Assembly (NCBI GenBank): GCA_026214975.1
Contig: CM047808.1
Coordinates: forward strand, 7,119,262-7,183,261
Direction: 5' to 3'
DNA length: 64,000 bases
DNA from: Gentiana macrophylla
Taxonomy: Eukaryota > Streptophyta > Magnoliopsida > Gentianales > Gentianaceae
The notes below the pieces were generated by a model. The model made no database searches. It was not told the origin of the DNA and saw only the letters and a list, made by a program, of their open reading frames with translations. The first letter of the stretch is position 1. Each line of letters starts with the position of its first letter. A program made the translations under genes and the position numbers. This document shows positions 23,891-35,578 of the stretch, one piece after another.

Positions 23891-23940
23891 TAATGGGACG
23901 ACATTGTCGTCCCAAAAAAGAAATGTCGTCCCTTCAAAGA
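23891..23940. repeat. Internal copy of CACTA subterminal repeats
   Basis: gggacgacattgtcgtccc and a half-site aatgtcgtccc follow directly after the 27-bp array. Both arrays are therefore bracketed by subterminal repeats and lie inside the 5' subterminal domain. Confidence 0.8.
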
Positions 23941-23964
23941 TTTGACCTACATTAAATCAGGTCC

Positions 23965-24058
23965 TCTTCTTCTTCTTCTTCTTCATTTCGCATAAAAATC
24001 ATCAGGCCGGCCTCCTCCCCTCTCCTCCTCTCCTCCTCCTCTCCTCCTCCTCTCCTCC
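23965..24058 (+). other. CT-rich 5' leader of the CACTA gene
   Basis: Pyrimidine-rich runs (cttcttcttctt; ctcctc repeats) typical of a plant 5' UTR. Once the nested copia is removed, the leader reads '..ccattgctc|cattccag|gtaatt', a plausible first-exon end with a GT donor at 30466. Confidence 0.5.
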
Positions 24059-24139
24059 GCACAACCACAGCCGCACTCAGCTCCACCAACACCTCTTCAA
24101 CCACAGACGCTCAACAGCACAACCGCCGGACCATTGCTC

Positions 24140-25966
24140 TGTTGGAAAGGAGTCCTAAACCCAATTGGGTTGGACCGGATCCGACCGGGTCGGGTCATTT
24201 ACAGTCTGTTTAGTTCATGTAATAAGTTTATTATGATTAATAAAAGCACTTATGTTATTATATATTGTTTATCTTCATGTTTTTTGTTGTATATATATAG
24301 TAACGTCCCTAGTATCAAACTGTGATTGATAAACCATGATAGTGATTATGGTTGATGAGATCTCTAATCACTATAACTAGTTTGGTGCTTAAATGTCTCT
24401 AGTCTTATGTATTATCAAATGGGACATTGATAGTATAATCAGACTAGCACGTATTGGATGTCTTCTATCTTATAGAAGGTAGGGATAGATCTCTTCTATC
24501 GAAGTGTAAGGACACTTGGACTGTACGTGGACGTGTATTGAAGAATGCGTACGTTAGACTGACCCACTTACATTAAGTGTCACACTATGTGGCGGTTGTG
24601 TAATTATCCTTATGACCGGAGTCTTCATGGCATCACGGTGTGGATTGTCATGCTTTGACACTATTGAGATTTCTCCTAACCACGGAGCGATCATGCAGTA
24701 GTGATTGGGTATGATACTGAAGCATGCGGAGTATACATGATTGGTCATCCGGGAATCGCGTATCCTATGATTGGGATCAAATATCCGAAATGGCCTTCTT
24801 ATAAGGAATGTCTAGCTCTCGAGAATCTTTGCAAAGTGGGAATAAATGTGTTATCCCGAGAGAGCTTGATATCCAGATTATAAGATGCGATCGTTAATGT
24901 ATTGACACTTGAGATACGATCGTATGGATATTATTATAGCGATAGGATTGTTAGTTACACGGTAACTGCTTCCCATGAAAGGTAGTAGTCATTGCTTTTG
25001 ACTCTTCCGATAATTAGGGGTCACGGTGTGTTGCTAGACGCTATCCCGTGATCGTTAGGTATGAAGGGCATTTTAGTAAATTGCACTTTATGTCTACGGC
25101 CGACATATTCGGAAGCCTATCGGGTCACACACATATGAACATCGTGTCGGATTAAAATGCGGTTATAGTTGATAGCAAATAAGGAAAGTTTATCTCTAGA
25201 ATATAAAGGGTATAGTTTGAATAAATAAAATACAAGATATTAATTATATATACAAATTATATTAATTAAAGAATTTTCCATAAGTTAATTTAATGGGAGA
25301 GATGGCGCCAATTTGAGTGTATATTGATACACTTGGATTATGCAATTTAATTAATAAGTATACCATAATATTAATATGTGATATTAATTGATTTTGAGAA
25401 AAATAGATTTATGGTAATAACATAATTTATATTCAATATAAGATATTGGAAAAAATAAATTATGGAAAGAGAGATAAATCACATTAATTGATTTTCCTTA
25501 ATTTTATTGGAAAGAAGTTTTCTTCTCCTCCTCCCCAAGCAACTATACACGCCCCATATGCTATAAATAAGAGGGCTTGCCAAGTTCTTTAGCACACCAT
25601 TCTTCCAAGAGCTAATTGTTCTTGAGAAAAATTCCAAGATCTAATTGTTCTTGTGTAAAAGAGGGGGGCTTTTTGTAGTGAGGTTGTGAGGGAAGAAAAA
25701 GTCCGGTGTAGCAGCCGGAGCTTTTCAATAGCAATCCTAGGAAGGATTCCGGCAAGGAGTTCGTGTGGATAAGCGATAGAGGCCGGACGCGTGGACGGCT
25801 TGCGCATTGAACTACTCTCCGTTGGCGGTCAAAGCGACGATCTTTAAGATCACTGAGGTATAACTGCCAACCCCCTTAACGTGTTTATTGCATTATTCGA
25901 AGAACGATCTAGTTTAGAAAATCAAAATTTTAAATTCCGCTGCGTTAGAATAGCGATTTCCTTACA
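24140..25966 (+). repeat. 5' LTR of copia element 2
   Basis: 1827 bp, TGTTGGAAAGG...TTTCCTTACA. A TATA box (gctataaataagagg) lies at about 25560-25574. It is followed immediately by the primer binding site. A diverged reverse-strand relative of its last 270 or so bases sits in the CNL intron at 57728-58003. Confidence 0.93.
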
Positions 25967-25967
25967 G

Positions 25968-25980
25968 TGGTAGCAGAGCC
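25968..25980 (+). promoter_or_regulatory. Primer binding site of copia element 2
   Basis: tggtagcagagcc, close to the initiator-Met tRNA complement tggtatcagagc, lies one base after the LTR. Confidence 0.85.
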
Positions 25981-27278
25981 AGACTTCGAGCTTAAGCAAT
26001 AAGCATTATATAATTGCGTAGTAATTAATCGGTAGATGCAAGATTCAAATCACGATACGTTAAGTCGAGTATGAGTGATGGATTCTCGGTGAGCCCACTC
26101 CTCCATAATTCGATGGGGGCTCGGTTTTTCGTCTTGTGAAATTTATTTTGCATAGAAATCTCGATTTAATCATATAATTAATTAAAATTTATTTAATTAT
26201 TTGATTTGATAAAGACGCATAAGTAGTTAAAATTAAAACTTAATCTTTTCATAAGATAAAATAGTATGAATTAGATGTGTAGATATAATGTGATTATATG
26301 GACCCCGATTGATCATGGACTCGACCAATAGGATAGATGAGAATGTTTTCTTTATGTTGGTTTTTGAAAATTGACCTCAGGCCGTTATGAAGAACGTGAC
26401 CTAGTTTACTTTTTGCATTTATCCCTTTCCCGTTAGCACCCCCCGTGTGCGGCGGGTGTATTTATTAGATAGATATTAATGTAACAAGAATGGAGCAAGA
26501 AGATGAAGACCAAGGAGATATAAAGAACCCATTGGCGTACAGCAATAAAGATCCTATTGGCGGTTGCAGATACCCTTAGTTTGTGACCAGCGGTTTCGCT
26601 GGGCTTTATTCAAATCGCACTCTAGGAAAAGTCCATGATCATACCGGTTATTTTGTGCACGGAATGTTGTGTATGTTTTACTTTATATGATATCGTAGTT
26701 ATATGCACATAGTAGATGAGACCATAATTAAACCAAATTAATTAAGTGAATTAATTTAAAATTATTCCCACGCCAAAAATTGAGCCAAAATTGTCTCCTA
26801 ATATTATAATGACGGTGAAGAGCCCTTGTTCGGATCCAACTTATCGGCCCTCGTCGGGAGTTGACCTACATTATTATCGAGATATGATCGTTACGAGATC
26901 TCATGAATATTGGTTGCGACTCTGACTAAAATCTTGCGGTGATTGGCCTCGTCAGACCACCTCGATTTTAGAGACAAGGGTTAACTATCACATAGAGATG
27001 TGAAATGTCAAAGAGTTGACTAGTTAGCCACTGGGAGCCGCATGAGATGCGACTGGTAGGAGTACCTACCTTTCAAAATTTTCTTGGTTGATCAGCCCTC
27101 GTCGGGAATCAAGATAACTAGAAGGGATCCCAGCCACTAATGAATTAACTAAATTCTTGAAAGCCAATAGGGAATAGTTGGCTAGTGGGAGTTAAAAACC
27201 TTATAAAATTTTAAGTGCAAATATAGGTTTTTATACATGAGCTTTTACTTATTCTATCTTTATTTATTGTTGTAGAAA
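25981..27278 (+). other. Leader of copia element 2
   Basis: About 1.3 kb between primer site and gag, with no recognisable coding region. Short words such as 'ccctcgtcggga' recur (near 26850 and 27096). Confidence 0.55.
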
Positions 27279-27881
27279 ATGTCGAACAAAATGAACCTTT
27301 GTTTTATCATCGAAAACAAGCTTGACGAAACTAATTTTCTCGATTGGGAAAGAAACCTCAAAATCGTTATGACGCATGAGAAAATTGGCTATGTCTTGGA
27401 CGAACCCGTACCGGAGGCACCTGCTCCGGTAGCAGCTGCAGATGTGGTTGAGATGTATAACAAGCACTGTTATGACAGTTCTTATGCTACATGTATCATG
27501 CTTGCTTCTATGACACCTGAGCTACAAAAACAGCATGAGTCTATGGACGCCTACTCAATCATGGTTCACCTAAAGGAGCTCTACGCTTCTCAGTCTCGTA
27601 CTGAGAGGTACGAGGTCTCGAAGGCCCTGTTTGGTTGCAAGATGGACTCTGGGACTGCTGTTGGGTCACATGTGCTTAAGATGATCGGGTACATAGAGAG
27701 GCTTGGGAAGCTGGGCCACAAGTTGGAACGAGATTTAAGTATTGACTTAATTCTACAGTCTCTACCTGATTCATACTCACAGTTTGTGATGAACTATCAC
27801 ATGAACAAGATAGATCGCTCCCTTGCGGAGCTATTGAACATGTTGAAAACTGCTGAAGGCACTGTGGGGAAGGGAAAGTAA
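27279..27881 (+). CDS. gag: copia Gag (element 2), zinc knuckle separated by a stop
   Basis: A 200-residue frame from ATG 27279 (MSNKMNLCFI), matching copia gag: LDETNFLDWERNL, an LKELYASQSRTERYE block and LILQSLPDSYSQFVMNY. A stop at 27879-27881 interrupts it. The same frame continues (27882-28190) with a lysine-rich linker and the CCHC knuckle CFHCGETGHWRRNC at about 28000-28040, so the natural gag product was longer. It is related to, but clearly distinct from, the gag of element 1. Confidence 0.87.
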   Translation: MSNKMNLCFIIENKLDETNFLDWERNLKIVMTHEKIGYVLDEPVPEAPAPVAAADVVEMYNKHCYDSSYATCIMLASMTPELQKQHESMDAYSIMVHLKELYASQSRTERYEVSKALFGCKMDSGTAVGSHVLKMIGYIERLGKLGHKLERDLSIDLILQSLPDSYSQFVMNYHMNKIDRSLAELLNMLKTAEGTVGKGK

Positions 27882-29705
27882 GTGTTGCTGGTCACTTCCA
27901 ACAAGGGCAAGGAAAAAGCCCAGAAGAAGTCCAAGAAGGTGAAGGCTGAACCTAAGCCAACGCCTAAGATAGCAAAAGACAAATCTAAGGATGCTTGCTT
28001 CCACTGCGGTGAGACCGGTCATTGGAGGCGAAACTGCAAAAGCTTCTTGAGTACCAAGAAGAAGCATAATGATGCTTCGACTTCAGGTATGTTTATGATT
28101 GAGATCAACATTACTTCTTCTAAGTCTAACCACCGGGTATTGAGCATCTGGTTTGTGGTTCTCATATTTGTACGAATATGCAGGCACTAAGAAGAACTAG
28201 AGATCTGAGGAAAGGAGAGGTGGACCTACGCGTTGGAAATGGAGCAAGTGTTGCTGCACTAGCCGTAGGAGTTTATTTTCTTTCATTGCCCAGTGGGCTA
28301 GTACTAGAGCTAAATAACTGTTATTTTGTTCCTGCTCTTACGAAGAGCATCAATTCTATTTCTACATTAGATGTTGAAGGTTTTTAATTTACGTTTGAGA
28401 ATAAATGTTGTTCCTTTTCACGTAATGGAATTTTTTATGGTACTGGCATACTTAGCAATGGTCTCTACATATTAGATATGAATGTTGACGTACTTAATTA
28501 ATATAAACAACAAGAAAGCTAAGACAAATGAATTGAATGAATCCTACTTATGGCGTTGTAGACTTGGCCATATAAATAAGAATCGCATTTCCAAACTCCA
28601 TAAAGATGGAATGTTGGATCAATTCGATTACGAATCGTTTGATACATGCGAGGCTTGTCTACTTGGCAAGATGACAAAGTCAACTTTCAGTGGCAAAGGG
28701 ATAAGATCCAATGAATTGCTTGAGCTCATACATACTGATGTATGTGGCCCAATGTCAATTCAAGCCAAAGGAGGATACTCTTATTTCATCACTTTCACTG
28801 ATGACCATTCATGCTATGGTTATATATACTTAATGAAGTATAAGTCTGAAGCCTTCGAAAAGTTCAAGGAATTCAGAAGTGAAGTGGAGAAACAACTAGG
28901 TAAAGAAATTAAAACACTTCGATCCGATCGAGGTGGAGAATACCTAGATGGAGGGTTTCAAGATTATTTGAAGGAGAATGGGATTCTACCTGAATGGACT
29001 CCTCCCGGAACGCCTCAAATGAACGGCGTGTCTGAGAGGAGGAACCGCACCTTGTTAGACATGGTGCGATTCATGATGAGCTATGCAGTTCTTCCAAAAT
29101 CGTTTTGGGGGTATGCTCTAGAAACCGCATCCTATACACTGAACCGAGTTCCATCAAAGACGGTTGACTCTACTCCATATGAAGTATGGCATAAGAGAAA
29201 TCCGAGTCTGGGATATCTTAAACCTTGGTTGTCCGACTTACGTGAAGCGGATGATGCCTGACAAATTAGAAGCCAGATCTGACAAATGTCTATTTGTGAG
29301 TTATCCTAGAGAAACTAGAGGATACCAATTTTACCATCCTGAGGAACAAAAGGTGTAAATGGATCTTTAAGAGAAAGACCGACATGGACGGTAACTTAAC
29401 CACCTACAAGGCTAGGTTGGTGGCAAAAGGTTATAAGCAAAGACAAGGAGTTGAATATGACGAAGCCTTTTCACCGGTTGCCATGTTAAAATCCATTAGA
29501 ATTTTGCTTACTATTGCAGCATACCATGATTACGAAATCTGGCAGATGGATGTGAAAACAGCTTTCCTTAACGGGAATCTGTCTGAGGAAGTGTATATGA
29601 CACAACCTGAGAGTTTCACAACTAATGACTCCAGGATGGTGTGTAGACTGCAAAAGTCCATTTATGGGTTAAAGCAAGCTTCTCGGAGTTGGAATCTTCG
29701 ATTTG
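27882..29705 (+). pseudogene. pol: copia pol remnant (element 2)
   Basis: After the zinc knuckle, the protease frame shifts at the active-site region: CGSHICTNMQAL is read from a different frame than VL, and the catalytic Asp-Thr/Ser-Gly is not intact. GAG_pre-integrase and integrase (28482-29261) are well preserved: WRCRLGHINKNR, CEACLLGKMTKS, HTDVCGP, YFITFTDDHSCYGY, LRSDRGGEYLDG and the catalytic-region PQMNGVSERRNRTL. A shift then occurs and about the whole integrase-RT linker is missing. RT runs 29384-29705 with [25 protein letters not shown] and SIYGLKQASRSWN. It ends before the YVDD block because the gene is fused to the LTR. Confidence 0.92.
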
Positions 29706-30453
29706 AATAAATAAAATACAAGATATTAATTATATATACAAATTATATTAATTAAAGAATTTTCCATAAGTTAATTTAATGGGAGAGATGGCGCCAATTT
29801 GAGTGTATATTGATACACTTGGATTATGCAATTTAATTAATAAATTTACCATAATATTAATATGTGATATTAATTGATTTTGAGAAAAATAGATTTATGG
29901 TAATAACATAATTTATATTCAATATAAGATATTGGAGAAAATAAATTATGGAAAGAGAGATAAATCACATTAATTGATTTTCCTTAATTTTATTGGAAAG
30001 AAGTTTTCTTCTCCTCCTCCCCAAGCAACTATACACGCCCCATATGCTATAAATAAGAGGGCTTGCCAAGTTCTTTAGCACACCATTCTTCCAAGAGCTA
30101 ATTGTTCTTGAGAAAAATTCCAATAGCTAATTGTTCTTGTGTAAAAGAGGGGGGGCTTTTTATAGTGAGGTTGTGAGGGAAGAAAAAGTCCGGTGTAGCA
30201 GCCGGAGCTTTTCAATAGCAATCCTAGGAAGGATTCCGGCAAGGAGTTCGTGTGGATAAGCGATAGAGGCCGGACACGTGGACGGCATGCGCATTGAACT
30301 ACTCTCCGTTGGCGGTCAAAGCGACAATCTTTAAGATCACTGAGGTATAACTGCCAACCCCCTTAACGTGTTTATTGCATTATTCGAAAAACGATCTAGT
30401 TTAGGAAATCAAAATTTTAAATTCCACTGCGTTAGAATAGTGATTTCCTTACA
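29706..30453 (+). repeat. Truncated 3' LTR of copia element 2
   Basis: Corresponds to 25216-25966 of the 5' LTR. It starts at LTR base 1077 or so, joined to RT sequence through the shared word tttga. The TATA box is retained (about 30048-30062). A few substitutions separate the two copies. Confidence 0.93.
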
Positions 30454-30458
30454 TGCTC

Positions 30459-31673
30459 CATTCCAGGTAATTATCTACCTCCAATTTTGTGTCACTCATT
30501 TTGACTCATCTTGAAAATGAAAAAAAAATGTGCCAAATCTCATCACCAATTTCATATATCTTTTGTTACTTTGATAAAATGTTTCTATTTATTTTTAACT
30601 ACTGCATCTTTGTTAATGGTGTTTGAGCAACAAAGCATTGTTAGTTTGTTATATTTGGTTGTCGAATGGTGCAATGCCTTTCTTTCGAATCACTTTCAGG
30701 AAATGACGTGGTTGGATATAAGATGATTGTTATCATCATTAATTTTGTGTATTCCCGACTAATTTGAGAATAAGAATGATGGGTAATTTTTTAACTTGCA
30801 ATATTAATCTTTTAGTTTCATATTTATGGTACATGGTAGTCGTATGATAATTTGATCAGAATGTGTTTGGGAGCTGACTTGTAATTTGATTTTGTCTAAC
30901 ATCTTTGGTAGATAATGGTACAACTAAAAGCATGTATTGTTGAATCGTTGTTTAAAGGAATTGTCAATTTTTGGCTTTTGGTTTTGTGTTTACAACTAAA
31001 AGCATGTTCTGGTTTTCTTACACTTAGAGATTGTATTTAAATTGTGTATCATGTTAAGACAAGTGAATTCTTGTGTTCTTAGCTTCCCTTGTGTTCTTGT
31101 TGATTTGGTTTGATCGTTCATAAGGGTGTTGTTCCTACCCAAAATGGTACTGAAAATGGCTCTGTTTCAGAGACCATTGTTATTGGAAATATTGATCACA
31201 CTTACACTTAGAGTGAAAGTGTTTTAAGTGTTAAAAGTCTTTGTTTCCTTGTTTGAAACATCTTAGTGTATAAAGCGTGTGATTGACTAGTATAAGTGAG
31301 ATACTAACTTTTTCTTGTGCCTTGAAATGATATTAACACCTAACACATATGGAACTAGACATGACCTTGTGCCTTAAGTGACATACTAACTTTTTCTTGT
31401 GCCTTAATGACAAAAAGTATACTAATGAAACTAATGTTCTTTGAAAATACAAAAATCAATATCTCGAACTAAATTCCATGGTACGCCTCGGCCTGATGAG
31501 GTTCTTAGAATTGCATGATTTCCCTAGGGTGTTTTCGATTCCTTCTGATCCGCTGTGTCATGCCTAATCTCCAGGCTTTGTATTGGGGCTCCTGGTAGGT
31601 AACTCGTAGAAAATTTAATTAGGTCTGCTCAATATAGCATCTTTTCATATCTCCTGAAGAAGCGATTAGGGGT
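30459..31673 (+). other. CACTA intron / decayed transposase region
   Basis: T-rich, with no readable TNP2 transposase domain. A possible exon border lies near 31182 (ctgtttcag|agacc). Weakly readable DUF4218 flank appears from about 31480. An earlier part of the transposase gene was probably lost or decayed beyond recognition. Confidence 0.45.
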
Positions 31674-32190
31674 GGACCTGTTCATTTGAGATAGATGTAT
31701 CCAATTGAACGCTATCTAGGTAAGTTAAAGAGGTATATTAGAAATCGGGCCAGGCCGGAAGGATCCATCGCAGAGGCATACGTGGCTAACGAGACCTTGA
31801 TGTTTTGCTCGTTGTATTTTTCACGAAATGAGACAAAGTTCAATAGGCCAGAAAGGCACTAGGTTGAGAACGAAGATACAATCAGGAACCGTATATCAGT
31901 ATTCAAGACTCTTTTTCGTTCAATGGGATCGATGAAATGCTTGACATTCAATAATACTTTCAGAGAGAAGGTTCAGTGGTATGTCTTGCAAAACTGCCAT
32001 GAGATCGATGAATACCTCATGTAAGTGAGCAATCCAAACTTAGTTCTTTTGTTTCTTATAATTCCATTAAAGCTAACTAGTCTTCTACACATGGAGCAGT
32101 GAACATCGTACAAAACTGTCAAGTTATTGCACGAAACAGATCCTAGACAAAGTGCACCGTCAAGAATTTACTAATTGGTTTAATTCGAAG
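31674..32190 (+). pseudogene. CACTA transposase-associated DUF4218 exons
   Basis: The exon 31674-32020 reads GPVHLR(stop)MYPIERYLGKLKRY, then IRNRARPEGSIAEAYVANET and FCSLYFS, the hallmark of the DUF4218 domain that follows TNP2 in plant CACTA transposases. In-frame stops at about 31694 and 31860 break it; the first replaces the conserved Trp before MYP. A second exon, 32100-32190 (EHRTKLSSYCTKQ..., QEFTNWFNSK), has clean AG/GT borders. Confidence 0.82.
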
Positions 32191-32270
32191 GTACAAAATA
32201 AATCTTCATACACTTATTGTGCACTTTTATCGAGAGTTACATAAATACTTATCTATGGTACATTATGCAG

Positions 32271-33032
32271 ATGATTGTATTGAGTAAACAAAACCCATCA
32301 GACATGAATGACCAATTGTTAGCACTTTCCACCGGATGTTTTTCAACCGTCAAATCCTATCAGAGTTGTGTGATGAACGGTGTCAGATTCAATGCACAAA
32401 ATCGGGACCGCACACGCACAACTCAAAACTGTGGGGTTGCTGTCAAAGGGACCGAAGGCACTACATGGTATGGAGTCCTAGAAGACATATATGTCGTAAG
32501 CTATCCAAATGATAACACTGTTGTTCTATTCAAATATACATGGTTCGATACTAGTCCAGCTAAGAAGGGTGTCCGTGTATATAAGAATACAACAAGTATA
32601 CGCACTACAAACACCTAGTACGAACATGATCCATTCATTCTTGCTTCACAAGCAGAACAAGTGTTCTACATAGATGATTTGTACAACGGATGTGACTGGA
32701 AAGTTGTTGAGCATTTTCAACACCGTCATATCATAGACGTACCAAATATTAATGGTGATGTGGTTGTTGAAGATTTGGTAATCGACGAAACAACCCACGA
32801 AAATTTCCGACTTGTTGTTGAACTGCCACCGATGGAACCGTTCTACATGAGTGCAAATGATGTAGAAACAGATGTTGATGAAACCGATCAAAACGATGAA
32901 AACGATCTCGATCAAAATGAAAATGATCACAACAACGAGTATGATTCAACGGATTGCGATGATGATAATAACTGCATAGATGATGACATATACGACTCGA
33001 TCCCACCAAACTATGCAAGTGATGATGAATGA
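32271..33032 (+). pseudogene. CACTA DUF4216 exon
   Basis: Acceptor ttatgcag at 32270, then MIVLSKQNPSD..., LLALSTGCFSTVKSYQSC and a core NCGVAVKGTEGTTWYGVLED, YPNDNTVVLFKYTWFDT. These match DUF4216, found in plant CACTA polyproteins. A stop at 32615-32618 sits where Trp or another residue would precede YEHDPFILA. Reading resumes in the same frame with EQVFYIDDLYNG and KVVEHFQHRHIIDV. The C-terminus (from about 32870) is a highly acidic Asp/Asn/Glu tail ending at TGA 33032. One point change from a continuous exon. Confidence 0.85.
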
Positions 33033-33185
33033 TGCTATAAATCTAATATTCTTTTAGTAAGTTTATTCAAATATACTTGAATTTAAAAATTATATAATAC
33101 TAGTGCTTTACTTATACTGCATCAACATAAATGTGTTCTTTGTATCAATTTTTTATTATATTCAAATACTTGATCATATAGGTGA
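33033..33185 (+). other. Spacer between the two CACTA genes
   Basis: AT-rich, 153 bases, presumably the terminator and promoter of adjacent transposon genes. No motif can be firmly assigned. Confidence 0.4.
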
Positions 33186-34849
33186 ATGGCTTGTGCTGGA
33201 TCGGCAGGTGGTTCTCAACCACCGCACGAGCATCCATTTAGGCTACCGGGACAATGCGAGGACGGTAATTAATTAACTTTCATTTTTTTCTAGTATGATT
33301 ACTTTTTATTTCGTTGAATTAACATTGACACCGATACTACAGATCCTATACCAGATAATGAGTATGAAGAATTCATACCATCACCTCCATCCCCGAAAAA
33401 GAAGCAGGGTGAACGTGGACCTGCAAAAGGTATCACAGTCCAAGCCCTCAAGAGAAAGTTAGGGGGCTTGATTCCTCTGATATGGAATCCTAGATTTCCC
33501 AAAGTTCAAAAGGCATTGGGAAGATATGCCAAGGATTTTGAGTCTGAGACAGGGAAAGTCGTGAGGTCCCATGTTCCCTATTACATCCCGAACTGGCGAA
33601 AGGTGGCAGACCGAGTTAAACAATTGATTTGGGAAGAACTTCGGGTACTTAGCTAATCAAATTGTTAACACTTTCAAATTGTAAGTTTCATTATATTAAT
33701 TTAGAAACCAATCGTTTCATTTATTGTCTTTTCAGGCATCGTTCCAACCCCTTGAGCCCATTCACCGCGATGCCGTGATGAAGAGCGCCGGTACTTCATT
33801 AAGAAAATGGAAGGCTAGACTAAGGCAGGATGTAGATGAACACAACAGGAAGGGGTTGCCAGGGCCTTGTCCCCGACCCAGGGATGTGTTTTCACAGCCA
33901 GATTGGGAAGTGTTTCTCCACCACCTTAGTAGTGCTGCTTTTAAGGTAAAGCTTTTATTCCGTTACATGTGTTACGTAGATTCGATTATTATTACTTGTT
34001 ACTGCTTATATATAATACAAAAGTACAATTTTTTTTTTACAGAAAAGATCTGATCAGAATAAGAAGAATCGCGCCGGGAGTAAATATGTAGGCCGCCAAA
34101 GGACGAACTTCTATGGCCGTAGTTCGATGGGATACGTTGAGAAGGGTAAGTATTAGGAAATAAATCCCTATAACTTCATTTTTTTGAATTTTCATAACTA
34201 ATAATTTTGTTTTTTTTCAAGGGTAATGTGAGTCTGAGTGAAGATCCTATGGGGCAGGATCCTATCCATGTATGGGCAAGCAAGCATAAGAATGACGACA
34301 GTTCATTTCTCAACAGTGAAGCGGAGGCTGCTTACGTAAGTGATATACGTTGTATATATTTCAATTCAATACGTTCACATTTTCCTTTTCCTTATCTTAA
34401 CTACCAACGATATATGTTGTGTTTATAGGAGGCTGGAGGAGTGGCGTACTATGATTGCACCAGGTCGACCGATGACTTTTGAAGATGAGGAGGCAATCTT
34501 TCAGGGCGCCTTAGGAACTAGGAGAGATTATTTGATTGGCCTTGGCCCTACGCTATCTTCCTCCATGTCCCATTCATCACAATCGTCCCAGTCTTCAGCA
34601 CCATCTTCTTCCCACCAACAATGCAATACGCAGATTGAAGAACTTAGAAAGTCTCATGATAAGTTGGTGAAGTTAACCAAAAAACAAGAGAAGAGAAACA
34701 AAAAACAATGGGCTCTTCTCAAATTGTTGCTGAATAATCTTAAGGCCAAGGAACCGGATATCCAAATAGAGGTTAACTCATCATCTTCCGATGAAGATGA
34801 AGACGATTCTGAAGATGATTCTCAAGTTGATCTTGACGATGATGCGTAG
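33186..34849 (+). CDS. CACTA Transposase_24 (Ptta/En/Spm) gene
   Basis: Six exons: 33186-33264, 33343-about 33644, 33736-33945, 34043-about 34144, about 34222-34335, about 34431-34849. Start MACAGSAGGSQPPHEHP. The core reads LIPLIWNPRFPKVQKALGR, SHVPYYIPNWRKV, VKQLIWEEL, DVDEHNRKGLPGPCPRP, QPDWEVFLHHLSS, NFYGRSSMGY, DPMGQDPIHVWASKHK and PMTFEDEEAIFQGALG. These fit Pfam Transposase_24 (plant transposase Ptta/En/Spm), thought to bind the subterminal repeats. The end is Ser-rich, a Lys-rich coiled stretch, then an acidic tail (SSSSDEDEDDSEDD). The border of the last two exons does not join in frame with simple GT/AG choices, so a 1-base shift may have silenced it. Confidence 0.83.
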
Positions 34850-35065
34850 ACAGATGGTTTTTGGAAACATTTCTTACTTTTGGATACTTTTTATTTTCTT
34901 ACATTTCTTACGTAACATTTTTTTTGGTTTGAATCCCTATTTTTTTGGTTTGAATCCCCTTTTTATTTTTTTGGTTTGAATCCCCATTGATTGAATTGGA
35001 TTGATTTATTAGCATGGGAGGCCATGCAAAAACAAAAAAAAAAATATTTTTTTTTAAAAACATTT

Positions 35066-35578
35066 AAAGGGACGACATTTGTCGTCCCAAAAAACAATTG
35101 TAATAAAATTTTTACCAGAATTTATTAAATTTTATTTTTTATAAAAAAATATTTATTCTTTAAAGGGACGACATTTGTCGTCCCAAAAAACAATTCTAAT
35201 AAAAATTTTACCAGAATTATTAAATTTTATTTTTTATAAAAAAATATTTAATCTTTGAAGGGACGACATTGTCGTCCCAACAAACAATTTTAATAAAAAA
35301 ACATTTTCCCGGGTATTAAAATTTATTATTACAATTAAATTTAAAAAAACTTTGAAGGGATGACAATGTCGTCCCTTTAAATAATGTCATATCAGCACGT
35401 TGAATTTTCATAGAAGAATTGATGCCACGTCATCAGTTACTTTAAAAGGACGACTTTGTCGTCCCTTCAAACATGTCACTTCTTTAAGGGACAAAGCTGA
35501 AGGGACGGCCTTAAAGGAACGACGTCCTAATAAATAGTTAAAGGGACGACAAGGCATTTAAAGGGACGACATAAATTT
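35066..35578. repeat. CACTA 3' subterminal repeats
   Basis: aaagggacgacatttgtcgtccc and variants at about 35067, 35163, 35258, 35355, 35447 and further half-sites to 35575, spaced roughly 95 bases, mirroring the 5' side. The last half-site runs into 'aaatttgta|caagag', and the terminal repeat proper is not recognisable. Confidence 0.85.

Larger units (their letters stand above)
24140..30453 (+). mobile_element. Ty1/copia retrotransposon (element 2), internally deleted, nested in CACTA
   Basis: Begins TGTTGG, ends TTACA, and is flanked by the 5-bp target duplication tgctc (24135-24139 and 30454-30458). The 5' LTR is complete (1827 bp) but the 3' LTR retains only its last 746 bp. Gag, broken protease, integrase and the first part of reverse transcriptase remain. 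Two deletions are evident: integrase C-terminus to RT start (near 29355), and mid-RT to mid-LTR (near 29705). The remaining 3' LTR differs from the 5' LTR at only a few positions, so insertion was fairly recent. Confidence 0.95.
20830..35578 (+). mobile_element. CACTA (En/Spm) transposon with nested copia, 3' end truncated
   Basis: The 5' end reads aactacaagaaaa, one base from the plant CACTA consensus cactacaagaaaa, exactly where copy B continues as host DNA. Near-palindromic subterminal words (ggGACGACAatgTCGTCcc) in both orientations occur at 20862-21280, 23893-23935 and 35066-35575. The gene set (DUF4218, DUF4216, Transposase_24) is typical of plant CACTA elements. The TNP2 transposase core is not recognisable. 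No matching 3' terminal repeat (..ttcttgtagtg) is found, and the sequence passes directly into a truncated gypsy integrase near 35578. Minus the nested copia (6.3 kb), the element is about 8.4 kb. Confidence 0.86.
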
